Notes: generated by a model not told the origin, from the sequence alone. DNA of 64,000 nt from Leptasterias polaris (GCA_037783415.1 JAZGTN010000009.1:1302001-1366000); one strand, 5' to 3'. Counted from the first letter of the stretch, positions 25,466 through 37,334 are shown. Made by a program: numbers and translations.

Positions 25466-25860
25466 TATTCAGTAATGTTTTTAGTTTTTTATTGTCTTCT
25501 TTAATTATGTTTTTCTGTGGGAATCAAACAGATATCAAGGAGGGGAAAATGGTCTGGTGCCTTTGGACGAAATGAGAATTAGAACATTAGTATACAGGGG
25601 ACTAGACATGTGATAAAATTATAATGTTATACCGGAATTGGACACCCGATATTTAGGCCTAGCAACTCATTTATGTTAGGCGTATGTTTGCACAAAATTA
25701 TTATTGGTCGAATCTACGACTGAAATTCCTTTTACCACAATGACACCCGTTAATTGTAAAAGTTACTGATTAAAAATTGCGGCCTACCTACCACCAATAC
25801 TACTTTCCCTCTCAGCCTCGATTTGGCAACACTGGCCATGTTCACTCCCTCACATTCAAG

Positions 25861-26051
25861 TCAAATTTCATAAAGCCTGTAAGCATAAACACTTGCTCAG
25901 CACAGACAAGTATTGCTTAGCAGAAACAGTTTACCAGCCAAAATTACATTAACTTTGCATTGTTGCGACTGGTGCCCCCCTCAATTTTTGCTTAGCATAG
26001 AAATTTGTCAAGCAGTATTTTTTGCTAATCAACTTTCTGAAATTGGGCCCT
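25861..26051. mobile_element. MITE family B
   Basis: Ends 'CAAATTTCATAAAGCCTGTA' and 'CTTTCTGAAATTGGGCCC'; the interior 'TTGCTTAGCA' words are typical of the family. Diverged. Confidence 0.65.
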
Positions 26052-26459
26052 GGCTAATGCAGTACACCGTATTACTATGTCACAGCTTCTTATGTTTGCC
26101 CTTAACTTTCTTAGTAACTGACCAGCAGGTCTAGTAAGCTTGTCATTTCACTTTTCCGCCAGCTTTTTCACAAGTAAATATATGAAAAAGGGACGTTTTT
26201 CAACACTGGTTGGGAAACTCAAAATAAAACACTCTTTCTCGAAACAGTTCTAAAATTATAATCTTTGGTGTAAAATGTCTTTTTATTTCATCTCGGAGAG
26301 CCAGATTTAAAACATGATGTCATCAGACAGAAACAACAAATAGGTCTTTGATATCCAAAGAGGTATTTCTGCGCCAGTCTAAAGTTCAAAGTCAACATTC
26401 AGGAATGAGCTGGAAATATTTTGTCGAGACATGTACAGACCATTGACATGTGACGTCAT

Positions 26460-26870
26460 CGAATGAGTTTGAATTATGAAACAAAAAACACTATTGAAGG
26501 GTATTAAATACAGTGGAATTTTACACCTTTTTAACCTGAGGTTGAGACTGGTAATTATTTTTCCCTTTTCATAGGGACCCTATCTATTGGAAAACGAGTG
26601 GATCACAAACTGAATTGGTCATAGGAGCACAAGAAAATAGTGAAGCGAAATACTTGAACGTTTTCACACTTATCAAACATCGGGTTTTGGTCTCGTAAGA
26701 TCAAAACTAATTGTTATAGCATTCCAAGCAAACATATTTCAAGGGAAGTTTTCCACCACGACCATAATACATGTGTGCAAAACTGTGCAAAACTGCATGT
26801 GAACACTTACATGTAAGCCTATATGTTCAATCTCACCAATGTCATATACACTTATATACACTGTTACTAG
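26460..26870 (+). repeat. Dispersed repeat family D
   Basis: Contains 'AAGATCAAAACTAATTGTTA', 'CATATTTCAAGGGAAGTTTT' and 'CCACCACGACCAT', ending 'CTCACCAATGTCATA'. Related copies lie at 39740-40075, 47805-48120 (minus), 54190-54520, 54528-54800 (minus) and 58590-58925. I recognise the style as an abundant sea-star MITE-like repeat. No coding content. Confidence 0.65.
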
Positions 26871-27469
26871 ACCGGTCCCCCTAACAGGGTTAATGTTCAT
26901 TAGTCGCACCACGAACAAACATATGAATAAAAAACATTAGTTCATGTAGTTTGTAATAATGAAATTTTTGAGCTCTGAAATAATTTCATTGACTTGTTGC
27001 GTATAGTTACATTATGGCTGTCCCATTAATATAAAGTCAATAATTTAACTCATAATTTAGCTGATGAGCATTCGTACTGCTCATTTCAGTTTAATTATCA
27101 GTTGTAGCAAATGAATAGGTTATCAAGGGGGTAACGATGCCCAATGTACGAAGTGCCTGTATACAACCTATTAAGCAAGACACATAGCGAAACCTTTCAT
27201 TCACCTATGAACCGGCACGATTGTTAGCCCGAACCAGACAGAGCGTGGAAAATTCATATCTAATGCATGGTGTTAAACGCCAGACGAGGCACGTACAGGG
27301 TCCGCGTAAGCTCAACCCACATAAGCTTGTATGTTGAGGTCCAACGTAGGGGAGGGGAGTCCGTAGAATGACTTAGGCAATGTTGTGTCTGTGGAAACTG
27401 GAGAGCACTGAAGCCAGACTAAAGCTAAACATTGGTGGTATATTCAGACACGCGGTATGATAATTGCCA

Positions 27470-27725
27470 CTCTGGATGTTGTACCACCATAAAAATGCGA
27501 GCGGGAGAATTTTGCGGTAATTTTATTTTGGCGGGATTTTCTGTTGGACTTGCACCAACAACAAGAGAGAGTCATACAATCAACCACTTTGGCCCAGTGC
27601 CTGTACCTCAAACCAGGGATGCAGTGCCTGGGGATCAAGTCGGGCAACCCTGGGAAGGATTTCCACTGTTCGGGATCAACGGGAAGTTTAGGACCTAGAC
27701 GCAATCGTCAGTTGCGATGTAAGTT
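27470..27725 (+). promoter_or_regulatory. Possible promoter / first exon with E2F-like site and 67-aa ORF
   Basis: An island of non-repetitive sequence. An E2F-type site TTTGGCGGGA lies at 27527-27536. An ATG at 27495 opens 67 codons to a TAG at 27696-27698 with protein-like composition (HFGPVPVPQTRDAVPGDQV, PWEGFPLFGINGKFRT). A strong donor-like GCGAT|GTAAGT follows at about 27720. It could be a 5' UTR exon with an upstream ORF, or chance. No family recognised. Confidence 0.3.
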
Positions 27726-27986
27726 TTTCAAATTTCGGTGTCATGTACCCATTAGGTTGAAGTTGGACTTTATTGACACCGTCTGATGTCGGATGGATAT
27801 GTGTGTGTGCTTAAAGGGAAACTAAATATTCCGTTTGCTGGAACATGTTTTGTTGGCTAATAATATTGAAGTCTATGAGTGTTGTTTTAATACAAACACC
27901 CAACCTCTCCTCTTTTTAGCAACTCTTCGGTAGCTGTTAAGTTTTTATCTTGTAATTTTGTCAATTGTTTTACCCATTAATTTGTA

Positions 27987-28110
27987 CTTGTTGTTTCTGC
28001 TGCTGTTGCTGTTGCTGTTGCTGTTACTGTTACTGTTGTTGTTGCTGCTGCTGCTGCTGCATGGTGCTGGTGCTGGTGCTGGTGCTGGTGCTGGTGCTGG
28101 TGCTGGTGAT
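27987..28110 (+). repeat. Imperfect TTG/CTG tract and (GGTGCT)n microsatellite
   Basis: Trinucleotide run of TTG, CTG and TTA units (27987-28060) followed by about eight GGTGCT hexamers (28063-28108). Open frames across it (poly-Leu, poly-Ala-Gly) are artefacts of the repeat. Confidence 0.9.
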
Positions 28111-28669
28111 GATGTTGCTGTCGTTGTCGCTGTTTCTGTTATTATTGATTTAATTGTATACTTCAAATATGGTATGCATTCTGTGAAAAGTAGGTTTTAC
28201 GGTGTTGGTGCACTTATTGCATTCGTTTAGGTAACGCATTGATTTCGTCATCTTCAATTTCTCTTCGAACAAGTAAATGAGGGGGTATATTTAATTCAAA
28301 TACACAACTATGAAAAAGAAAAGGCATGCTTGACCACTCATTGTTTGAGGAGTGTTCTTGTCGTCAAGTCAAGCTCGGAGCTCAGTCAAGCAGATACGAA
28401 TAAAGCCGTCCAGGGACAAACAGGTTTGCCACGGGAAAGTTATTAAAACTATACCATATCTCAGAGACAAAAATATGCATTTGCAATCATGTTTTTCGTC
28501 AGTTATGTTTTAAAGATCAATATTTTAATACAATGAAATTGAATTTTGGAAATGTGCTGAACAAGTAGGTGAACATTGCTGTCAAAAGTGGATTGTCTTT
28601 TTTGCACCACTCTGTATGGTATGGGATTGGTTCTTCTATTCCTGTAAATCTGTACACTCTTCAACAGAG

Positions 28670-28845
28670 AAACCCCCCCCCCCCCCAACAACAACAACAA
28701 CAACAGCAGCAACAAACAGTAATAACAACAACAACAACAACCACAGCAACAGCCTGCAGCAGCAGCAGCAGCACAGAAGCAAACAGCAACAACAACAACA
28801 GCAGCAAAAACAACAACAACAGCAACAATAACAGCAGCAGCAGCG
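28670..28845 (+). repeat. CAA/CAG/ACA microsatellite after a poly-C tract
   Basis: A run of C (about 28672-28686) leads into long CAA and CAG units. On this strand it is roughly the reverse complement of 27987-28060, about 630 bp upstream. The Gln/Thr/Asn-rich frame here is simple sequence and not a gene. Confidence 0.9.
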
Positions 28846-28984
28846 TTTTCAAAATGATCAAGTTAGACAAAGGATGAGTCGACCGTTCCTTGGAAAGTGT
28901 CTGCCTGAATATCATAGTAAACAAAAAGTGAAACACAGTGACTCAATCCAATGCCAATTTCAGAATATCGAGACCCAGAACGTG

Positions 28985-29215
28985 TGTGTTTGATGTGGAA
29001 ATAGAAACAAACCACGATTATGGAATACCTTTGAGAAAGAGGTAATTTTCACCCCTAAAAAGGTGAGAAAGACTTCAGGTGTGAAGCTTTTCGCAGGCAT
29101 CCAAAAGCAAGCAATTCTATGCAACAAGGATGAATTTTTCTTTCTTTCACAATTGTCTGCAACTTCGATGACCAATTGAGCCCAGTTTTCAAGCGGGATC
29201 AAAGACATCATTATT
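28985..29215 (+). repeat. Dispersed repeat family H
   Basis: 'GAGGTAATTTTCACCCCTAA', 'AGCAATTCTATGCAACAAGG' and 'TTCGATGACCAATTGAGCCC' recur in 39440-39745, 43240-43605 and 60005-60385. No coding content; a poly-G run follows at about 29263-29281. Confidence 0.65.
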
Positions 29216-29595
29216 TTGGGTTTACCTTTTGATGTATCTGGACCATTTCATCTGCGCCTTATGGGGGGGGGGGGGGGGGGGTGGTCAGGGGGTAGGGAGC
29301 ACTGAGAGCTCTAATGGGGCGCACCCCCTTCCCCCCGCGGCTACATCACTGATGAGGGCGGAGCTTTCAGGCTAAAACATTTTTTTATTCTGTCTCCATT
29401 ATTATCAATTCTGACACCACTGTGTGTATAACATCAGATGACTTACAAATATCAAACTAAATGCCTCGTTGAGTTGTTATTGCCACTTTGATGCGGTTGA
29501 TTTTGGCACGCGACATTCTGGAACCGCAAAAAACATTCCCACTTTTTCAACCTGCATTCTGTATAATTTAATTTAAAGGCTCTCTTGTAAATCTA

Positions 29596-29829
29596 CACTG
29601 CAATAACTACGGTGTTAAAATTGACACCACGTGTGTTTTCACATATAGACACCGAAGAGATAATCAAAACACCATGGAGTGTTAAAATTACACCAATGTA
29701 ATTGTTTTGGCATATTATGAGAGTTATTTTAACACCCTTTGGTGTAAATGTTGATTCTTTTGGTTATCATTATGTGACAACGGCCATAGTGTCAATAATA
29801 ACACCCCAGTATAGGCCCCTATGCAGTGT
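29596..29829. mobile_element. MITE family G with CACTG ends
   Basis: Starts 'CACTGCAATAACTACGGTGT' and ends '...CCCTATGCAGTG'. The interior repeats 'GGTGTTAAAATT'/'AATTTTAACACC' words. Copies or partial copies occur at about 35940-36109 and 48681-48913. CACTG termini with weak inner inverted repeats suggest a CACTA-like or related DNA transposon origin; the superfamily is not settled. Confidence 0.65.
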
Positions 29830-30390
29830 AAATCTATCAACATATATCTTTGTCGTGTCCTTTGTAAACACCATCGGTCTCGGCTGCTAGTTATACTTTT
29901 AAAACAAGGGGGTGAACCTCTTTCACAACGTGGGTCTGTTACCAGCCTGTCTTTTCTACAGATATTTTCATGGTAATGTGCCATCAGTGGGTCCAGTAGT
30001 GGTTTTTATTGGGTCTGACACAATCTATGACGACAGTTTTTTAAGTCTTGACCCAGACAATTTTAAATGTTACTGTACTTTTGTCCGGAGATTTAAAATA
30101 AATAAAAATAAATAAATAAAATAAACTTGATTTCTCCTACCGGGATGTTTGAGCGAGAATCCAGGCTTTCTGCTTCTTCTCACCCATACACTTTTGGCCA
30201 TTCTAACAACTTGATCCACATATACTGCATCTCTATGGAACTCCTTGCCTGGTGCATGTTTCCCTCCATCCTACAATTTAGACTTACTTGGTACTGTGGA
30301 ACAGAATGCAGGTCTAAATGCAGATCTGTGTTAATTCTATTTTTAGCTATGGTATATAAATCAAGTAAGTCATAAACGGCGTCACCAGAC

Positions 30391-30570
30391 CAGGGCGCAG
30401 TTTCATAAAGCTGTTTAGCAGAAAATACTGCTTGGAAAAGTTCTTTGCTCAGCAAAAAAAAAGAGAGGGGCACCAGTTGCAACAATGTTAACTTTATGAA
30501 ATGTTGGCAGGTAACTTATTTCTGGTAAGCAAAGTTTTTGTGCTTACAAGCTTTATGAAATTGGGCACTG
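30391..30570. mobile_element. MITE family B
   Basis: Ends 'AGTTTCATAAAGCTGTTTAG' and 'CAAGCTTTATGAAATTGGGC', with 'GCACCAGTTGCAACAATG' inside. Poly-G follows at about 30591-30602. Confidence 0.7.
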
Positions 30571-31255
30571 TTAATCTGGGTCGGGGTATGGGGGGGGGGG
30601 GGGTGGGCAAGCTTCAATTTGAGGCGGCAAACAGTGTCTGGTAATTATGTGCTGATGAAACAGCATTGACTTACCACACTTATGACGGACTTTCACAAGC
30701 GTTTTCTTGAGCCTCTTGGAGGTGCTAATTTAAATTAATGGTAAGGATGACGTTAGGTTTATTATTTACAACGCGAACATAATTGCATTAATTTGTTGGG
30801 TGCAATGGTTTGTGTTGGGGTTAATTTCAATTTCCGCCATTGGGGGAAAAATGTGAAGTCGGAGGAGTGGTCGCAAACTTAGGGAGTAAACAAAAGTAAC
30901 TTTGAATAGTTGTGTGCCCCCCCCCCCCCCCCCCCCCCCCCTGCTCCCCGTATTGGTATTGGTATTAACACCGCTGCATGTTGTTTAAAGTGGCTTGTAC
31001 TTTTTATATGAAACCCTGTGTCTGCAATTTGTTCACACAGTAACTGAAAATCAAAATTTGTCTGCTGGTTTGATGGTTTTGCAGCTACTGATATCTCCGT
31101 ATTTATACACTAATCCACGCATGCAGCTCGCCTTTCGCGCCAAAACCACGGCCAGATCTACGAGTGCTCGGTCGACAGTCTACTACTCAATGTGTAAAGA
31201 GTTCGTCTTCTGCTATTTCTAGTCTATTTCACTCCACTGCAAGAGGAAAGCCTCT

Positions 31256-31423
31256 TCACCAATCCTCCATTTCGCTGTCTTTTGCCAAGAAATTCCCCTT
31301 TATGTTCTTTCTCTCCATCTTCTGTTTTTTCTCCCTCTTTTCCTTGTTCAGTTTCTGGGAGTCCAGTTGGTTGTTTTGCACGCCCAGCTGTTGTCGTACC
31401 TCCTTGCTAGGTGACATGCGCAT
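31256..31423 (-). CDS. Possible 55-aa highly charged small ORF
   Basis: On the minus strand an ATG (31423-31421) opens 55 codons to a TGA at 31258-31256. The product is lysine/glutamate-rich and helix-forming: SPSKEVRQQLGVQNNQLDS, then KEKREKKQKMERKNIKGN, ending AKDSEMEDW. A stop lies six codons upstream, so it is a complete small ORF or the end of an exon (ATAAATCAAAG precedes it, a weak acceptor). The surroundings are not obviously repetitive. I do not recognise the protein. It may be a decayed gene piece. Confidence 0.3.
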   Translation of the reverse strand: MRMSPSKEVRQQLGVQNNQLDSQKLNKEKREKKQKMERKNIKGNFLAKDSEMEDW

Positions 31424-31789
31424 CTCCACTTCTTTGATTTATAGTTTAGTACAGTATTTGAGGAAACCTCAGCATATGGTTTCATTATTAGGTTGTGCCC
31501 ATTTAGCACAAATCAAAATATCTTTTTCGTGTTTAAGAAATTAAGCATTAATTTAAAAAAAAACAGTCATTAATGTGATATGATGACTTGACTCAACGTG
31601 GAACCACCGCATCGTGCTCACAATAAATTAGAAATAACAAAACCACTGTTCTAGCTCAAAGGAAAGGTGTGCGTGTTGGTAATAACTCTTAAAATTAATG
31701 GCAATAAAAACCTACAGCAGCTTTCGATAGTAGGCCTATAAAGCATTTTGAATTTCACGTAGAAGTATTGTGATTATGTAAAAAGATAT

Positions 31790-32050
31790 CAGTTTTTATG
31801 CCCCCAAATTTGAAACGATTAAGCATTACTGTCAGACACGTTTCTCAGATTGTGTATTCCTATTATAGGAATTGTTCTTCCTATACGGGAAAGACATATT
31901 CGCTCCGGATTTTCGGCGATATTTCAAAAACGCGGCCACCTTTTGAAATGAATTTTTCACAAGTTAGTTTTATTGTATCTTCATTACATTGGATTAAAAC
32001 AATCGGTCTGTTCTTAAAACCAAAGGTATATTTTGCCTTTAATGATGGGC
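31790..32050 (-). repeat. Dispersed repeat family E
   Basis: 'TTTTCGGCGATATTTCAAAA', 'CACCTTTTGAAATGAATTTT' and 'GGATTAAAACAATCG', ending 'GTATATTTTGCCTTTAATG'. It is the reverse of 58195-58400 and also matches 62020-62150. Short open frames in it are incidental. Confidence 0.65.
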
Positions 32051-32590
32051 CTATCAAATTGCACTACTTATCTGGGTGTTGCTGAAAGTCGAAAGGCAAA
32101 CGCGCTTTTTACTCTTATCGAAAAACTGGTTTCTTTTCATCTTAATTTTCTTGAATTTATTTTCTCTTCGGGGTCTGAAGATGTCTCATCCAAAAAATTA
32201 ATTGAACAAAATTGGAAATATATTTTATCTCGGGAGGCTATAGTAGTTTACAGTATAATGAGCCTAGAGAGGTTAACATTTTATAATTGGGCGCATTGGG
32301 CTAGGCCTATACAAACTTTTAAAACATCTTTCCTTTACCATATTCGTTTCATAACAAACCCTTTTTATAGCCCAAAGCGCCCAATCCGAACGAGCCCCTT
32401 AAAACACCATGATTCTCACGTTTCTCTGAGATTTTTTTGATGTTCGTATAGGCCTAGTGCTTATTTCGGTTGCTACGAATGAAATAAGCAACGGTGACTT
32501 GGGGTTTTCTTCCGATGCTATTTTCTTTACTTTTTAAAACGGTGTTTCACGAAACTGAATTATTTTTCTGCAGGATTGGCACTATGATAC

Positions 32591-32740
32591 GGGGATCGAT
32601 TTCACAAAAAGTTAAGATTGATCTTAACTGGGAATCAATCTTAATTGCTAAGCAAAGAGTGATGTCACAATACAAATCACTATGGTGATACTGACAACTC
32701 ATCTTAAGATGAATCGTGGTGCTTTGTGAAATCGACCCCT
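32591..32740. mobile_element. MITE family A
   Basis: Inverted ends 'GGGGATCGATTTCACAAA' and 'TTTGTGAAATCGACCCC'; the interior 'TTAAGATTGATCTTAA' and 'GATGTCACAATACAAATCAC' is shared with 12997-13143 and 50983-51131. Confidence 0.85.
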
Positions 32741-32966
32741 GGGCATTCGTGTTGACCAATCCTATACGCCTACTGCGTCTTTAACAAACAAATGACGAAC
32801 TTCATGTCATACGCTCTCAACTCATGCTTTTTGTGGCACACGTCCAATTTCTGAACAGATCGGGAGAACAGACCGGTGTGCAAGTCACGCGCGTATTCCA
32901 ACATTGGGACCCGTCACGCGAGTTTATTTCCTCCATGCGATAAATAGGACCAAAGTGGTCCAAAAA

Positions 32967-33314
32967 ATGTCGAATATACGCGCGAGACTTGCACGTTCTA
33001 TGCTGGTTTATCACCGGGTACATGGAGATTACAGACGTCCTCGTATAATGTTCATATCGACAGCTGTACATACACAGACAGTACGTGACATGCCGACATG
33101 GCTTCGTAGGTACTTTACACCAAGAAGCCTGGGTGCGGTGACTAGCGAGCACGAAGGCCTCCTCTTGGCCGTCCATCAGGAGCGATGGCCCCGGTACGTG
33201 CGGTCATGTGCGCGCCATTTCTCGTTCGGTGAAAATGTTGATGAAAGCAGATGGGAATTTTCATATAGAAGATCAATAGAACGACTACTTTTGATTTCAG
33301 ATCTAGATATTTGA
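32967..33314 (+). CDS. Possible 115-aa ORF, unknown
   Basis: ATG at 32967 (context AAAAAATGT), stop TGA at 33312-33314. The product is Arg-rich and basic (IRARLARSMLVYHRVHG, VRDMPTWLRRYFTPRSL, ERWPRYVRSCARHFSFGE). The sequence is GC-richer and not recognisably repetitive. The opposite strand is also open (32817-33176), which weakens the case. No family recognised; it may be an exon, a lineage-specific gene or non-coding. Confidence 0.25.
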   Translation: MSNIRARLARSMLVYHRVHGDYRRPRIMFISTAVHTQTVRDMPTWLRRYFTPRSLGAVTSEHEGLLLAVHQERWPRYVRSCARHFSFGENVDESRWEFSYRRSIERLLLISDLDI

Positions 33315-33532
33315 CACCGACATTCGTTATCATAAATTATTGACTGATTTTGACATTGTCTGTGCGTTGTTTTTATTTAAAGGTGGGGTCATAGCTAGGC
33401 CTAGATTGTTTTTTTGGTCACTTGATTTATTGAAAAAATTATCAAAACAGATTCACTTTTATAACAGCAAAAAACTGTCAAGGTATTTTCACAAAGAAGG
33501 TCAAATCCTTCCATGTTTAGCAAGTTGACAGT

Positions 33533-33676
33533 GGGTACCAACCCTATCCCCTGGCCGCAGCATTCGCAAACGGACATCGTGGGTACCAACCCTATCCCCT
33601 GGCCGCAGCATTCGCAAACGGACATCGTGGGTACCAACCCTATCCCCTGGCCGCAGCATTCGCAAACGGACATCGT
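33533..33676. repeat. 48-bp minisatellite, three exact copies
   Basis: Units start at 33533, 33581 and 33629, beginning GGGTACCAACCCTATCCCCT and ending CAAACGGACATCGT. Because 48 is a multiple of three, both strands show an in-frame 16-residue repeat (TNPIPWPQHSQTDIVG; SVCECCGQGIGLVPT reversed). A related 'CGCAAACGGACACCAACC' lies just downstream (about 33722). No start or protein context supports coding. Confidence 0.9.
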
Positions 33677-33699
33677 GGCGGGTTTAGGGTCATAGCGTG

Positions 33700-35930
33700 G
33701 TTTTTGTCAATGTAAACTGGACGCAAACGGACACCAACCATCTTAAATAACTATAACAAATCAGAAATAAAACATTAATAACATCGCTTGCTCCCAAATG
33801 CAGGAAGATTCGAAATGGCTGCACGCTCATTATTATTTCAAACGAACCAGTTCTCTTGTTGCGGGAAAAATAATGACTTAAAGAACAAAAATGTAACGTC
33901 AAAAAGCATAAATTTACCGGCTTGCAATTCCAACATTAACAAGCAGTATGATAACAATGGCCCAAAATGTTTTACAAACATTATATTTGTTTAAACAAAT
34001 TGCTGTTTGAGTACTTGAGCATGGTGTAGGTTTATTGGAATATCAAACTAACTAAAGTAAATTTAAGAAGTTCGAACAAAATATCATAAATCAAGTTTAA
34101 CGAAATCAAACGGCACTCGCTGATTATCAAATGGTCCGCGTGGTCACCGTGGCGGGGTTCGTTTCGGGCGCTAAACGAGTATATCTCAAAAACTGTCTAA
34201 AAGGTAAGATATCATGTCGTTGATTGTGGGGAAAAAATACATTCGTTCCAATTCTCTTGCTTTCAATAAACATACAATGCAAACAATACAAAGCTTTTTG
34301 CCTCTACAAACTCGTCAAAATTTAACCCCGTTTATACAAAAAACACCATTAACGGTTTATGATCTGATAGGGTGTTTGAGCACATTGAATACGTGGTTAT
34401 TTCGATATGATATAATTATATCAAAATACCAAGTTTTAAAACAAGCTTGTAGACTGTAGTGCTTTATACATCTACCTAGGTGGACACTTTTACTATGTTC
34501 TTAGAGCCTGTATCCCTTTTTGTGATAACTAATGTAATATTTTCCCGCTTTTTATTGCACTTATTTAACCATAAAATACCAGTATTAATATTACCGGCGG
34601 TGTTCACAATAAAGTTTGCAGGAAGTAGGCCTACACTAATTTGTTGTGTCTATCTATTTTATTATTATGTTTTTTTTAATCAAATGAAATGTCTTGTAGT
34701 CCTAAAGGTTTTCTCAGACCGTTCTGGTGTATTTTTGTTATCTTGTACAGAAATTATGTAAGTAGGTTGGAAAAAGCACGTCTTGTGACCCACTGACCCG
34801 AAACAACGCATTCTTGTGTCCAAAAATAGAAGAGGAAAACAACGGTAACAAGAATAGGTAAAGGTAATACTACAATACACGAAGCTGAAAATAAATACGA
34901 ACTGAAGAGATGGACACTTTGTGCAGGCCTGATGTACAAACCTGGTACCTCTTTGGGCCAAAAATAATAATAATAATAATAATTCCAGGTGTGTTAATTT
35001 GTTATCTTGGATCTTGCATTTTTGCCGATTCTACTTCCAGATGGGTGAGATAGCTTTCCACCTTTCGTTTGTGTCACAGAAAATAATATCAAACAATTTA
35101 GGGTCGGCCGAAGGTACAACTTGCCAATAGAAAATGATCTCAAATCGTTCAAAATAACTTGCCCCTAAATTTAGATTTATTTTTAATGTAATCAGCACAA
35201 CATATTTTATAGTATCAACGGAAAGATCACAAAAGCATGATGAAGGGTTTTTGTAGTTAGTACACTATTTAGTATTTTCTGTATTTTGTGTATTTTTAAG
35301 AGTTATAAGCACGCAATGACTTTAATATTTGACTACACTTTTTTGTATTGTTGTTTGTGGTTTGTCGTGTTTTGGGGTTTGTTTTTGTATAGGGAATCTT
35401 TACTGTGTTTTTCCATGATGCTGTAGATCTTTTAACCTTGTGGATCTTTTAGGTCAATCATTACATGTCTGCAAAAATTGAAGTGTTTTTTCTTTCCCCT
35501 CTGCATGTGATCTCACGTTTCACGAGGTGTATGGAGCGCCAAAAAAACCTCTAGCCGGGCGGCAACTTAATCCTGCCAGACAAAGACAGGCATCATTTTG
35601 GACTACTTTGGCGCCCTTTTTGTCCTCTCCACACATCGCAAACGAACAATCAAACAAATCAATAAACACTCCTAACAATAACATCCCCACTAAAATCCCT
35701 CACCCACAAAAGCAATCAAACCGACTCTTCAACAAATAAACAAAGTTAAAAACAGCCTCAATTTACACACTTTAAGTGACTATTTATTTACAAACTGAAT
35801 AACGCATTATTGGGCTTAGCTTCCAATAAAACACAGTAACCATAAAGGAGAGGGAAAGTTTATGCGACAACAGAAATTATAAAATAATAAAAAAGTAAAA
35901 CACCGGATTTTCCGTCAGTACTCTTTTGTG
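33700..35930. other. Intergenic, AT-rich, nothing resolved
   Basis: No exon pairs, SINE heads or clear terminal repeats found. A short (AAT)n lies near 34968-34983. Isolated frames (for example 34214-34459 and 34480-34761) are AT-rich and lack support. Confidence 0.5.
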
Positions 35931-35939
35931 AATGTTCTA

Positions 35940-36109
35940 TACACATTCAAAATTAACACCAGAATGAGTTAAAATAACACCAGTGTAATTTTTTGGGCAG
36001 AATTAAGTGTAATTTTAACACCATATACGTTGTAAATTTTAATTCTTTTTTGGCATCTATATGTGACAACACCCATGGTGGCAATTTTAACACCGTAGTT
36101 TTTGCAGTG
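35940..36109. mobile_element. Partial MITE family G
   Basis: 'ACACCAGTGTAATTTTTTGG', 'GTAATTTTAACACCATATAC' and 'GACAACACCCATGGTGGCAA' end in 'ACCGTAGTTTTTGCAGTG'. The left terminus is degraded. Confidence 0.6.
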
Positions 36110-36649
36110 CAGTATTTAGGATCCGAATGATTGGTACAGGAATGAATTAAATAGGCCTAATTATTTATTTTCCAAATTTAAATTAATAATTATTCCCAGT
36201 ATGAACTTGTTATAGTTTACCTCAAAGTTTTATAAACGAAATAATATGTCAGTGAAATTGTAGAGACTGAAACAAAGCAACAATTCATTTTACCCGATCG
36301 TATCTTCAGGTTCTTTACAGGTTAACACATATGGGGATAACATCGACTTCCAATGTTTTAAAAATAAATGACACAGGAAGCAATGTTTGCCATTTCTCCC
36401 TCAAAAATTGGAGTCATACACGTTTCACAGGCCCTGTTCGTTTTAAATTGTGATGCGTATGCCACCGGTGTTTATCTTTGTATTGTTTTAAAGGGACGGT
36501 TTGCGCGAAAAGCTTTGTCCGATTTTAAAGGCAACATCGAAAAGTGTGAGAATAGATAAAGGCTTATCCGTGATTGTACATGCACAATTTTATTAACTTC
36601 ATCCTCTGCTGTGTTGAAATTAACATGATTAATGTAAAGCTACACTGGT

Positions 36650-36990
36650 GGATTAGGAGGGCGCGGAACTCGTTGGAAACACTCCCCTATCCGGGCAAAG
36701 TCTGGAGTACCCGATGACGGGGTGACTGTGCTGAAAGCAGTGACGGGCAATCCAGTGCGCCGTGATCTGGCGACACAGCCCCGGTCTGTCATCTCTCACG
36801 GTGCCGCTCACTGAACAACATTTCCCCGGACTCTCAGTATCAGCGCAGTTTCGTCTAACTTCCACCCTCAAGCGGGGGGCTCGTACTCCACTCGACGTTA
36901 CGTCGTAGTTTTGTTTCAAAACCTGGGTCCACTTTTCATGACTGAAATAGCAAAAACCTTTCGTTAAGCACATTTTCATAGTGGTATAAA
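36650..36990. other. GC-rich island of unknown nature
   Basis: Sharply more GC-rich than its flanks, with many CpGs. A 108-codon minus-strand frame crosses it, but its start is near the edge of the GC block and the protein is unrecognised. It could be a CpG-rich promoter or first exon upstream of the possible exon at 37335. Confidence 0.25.
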
Positions 36991-37334
36991 GTGAATCTCG
37001 TTCCTAAAGAGCGAACATTAATTTGTGAATCCTTTGTCTGCATACTGCGTTGGACTATTGAAGCTTTGTAAGTTCTTGCATCTGAAAGAATTTTTCCCAA
37101 TGTTTTACTCTAAAATGAATCTACGTGGATATTTTTGTAACTTCATAAAAAAAAAAAATCATAATAGAGACATTTTGAGTTTAAAAAAAGTATGCGTTGA
37201 AAAACTCCGAGAAACCAGTTCACGATAGCGGGCGTCGGTGAACAACGCCCCCGTGTGGTCGCACTGTTTTCAGGCGGGAATTGTTAGCTCAGCGGGCAAG
37301 TTCACGAGATAATCGTGTTTCATTTTTCTTTCAG

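Noticed and set aside
27945..28230. Poly-Leu/Ala or Pro-Ala repeat proteins on either strand
   Set aside because: Entirely due to TTG/CTG and GGTGCT simple repeats.
28569..28877. Gln/Thr/Asn-rich protein gene
   Set aside because: The frame is a CAA/CAG/ACA microsatellite after a poly-C tract; it shifts content freely in all frames.
33401..33695. Cys-rich or Trp-containing 16-residue repeat protein
   Set aside because: Product of a 48-bp minisatellite open on both strands, without start or flanking coding signals.
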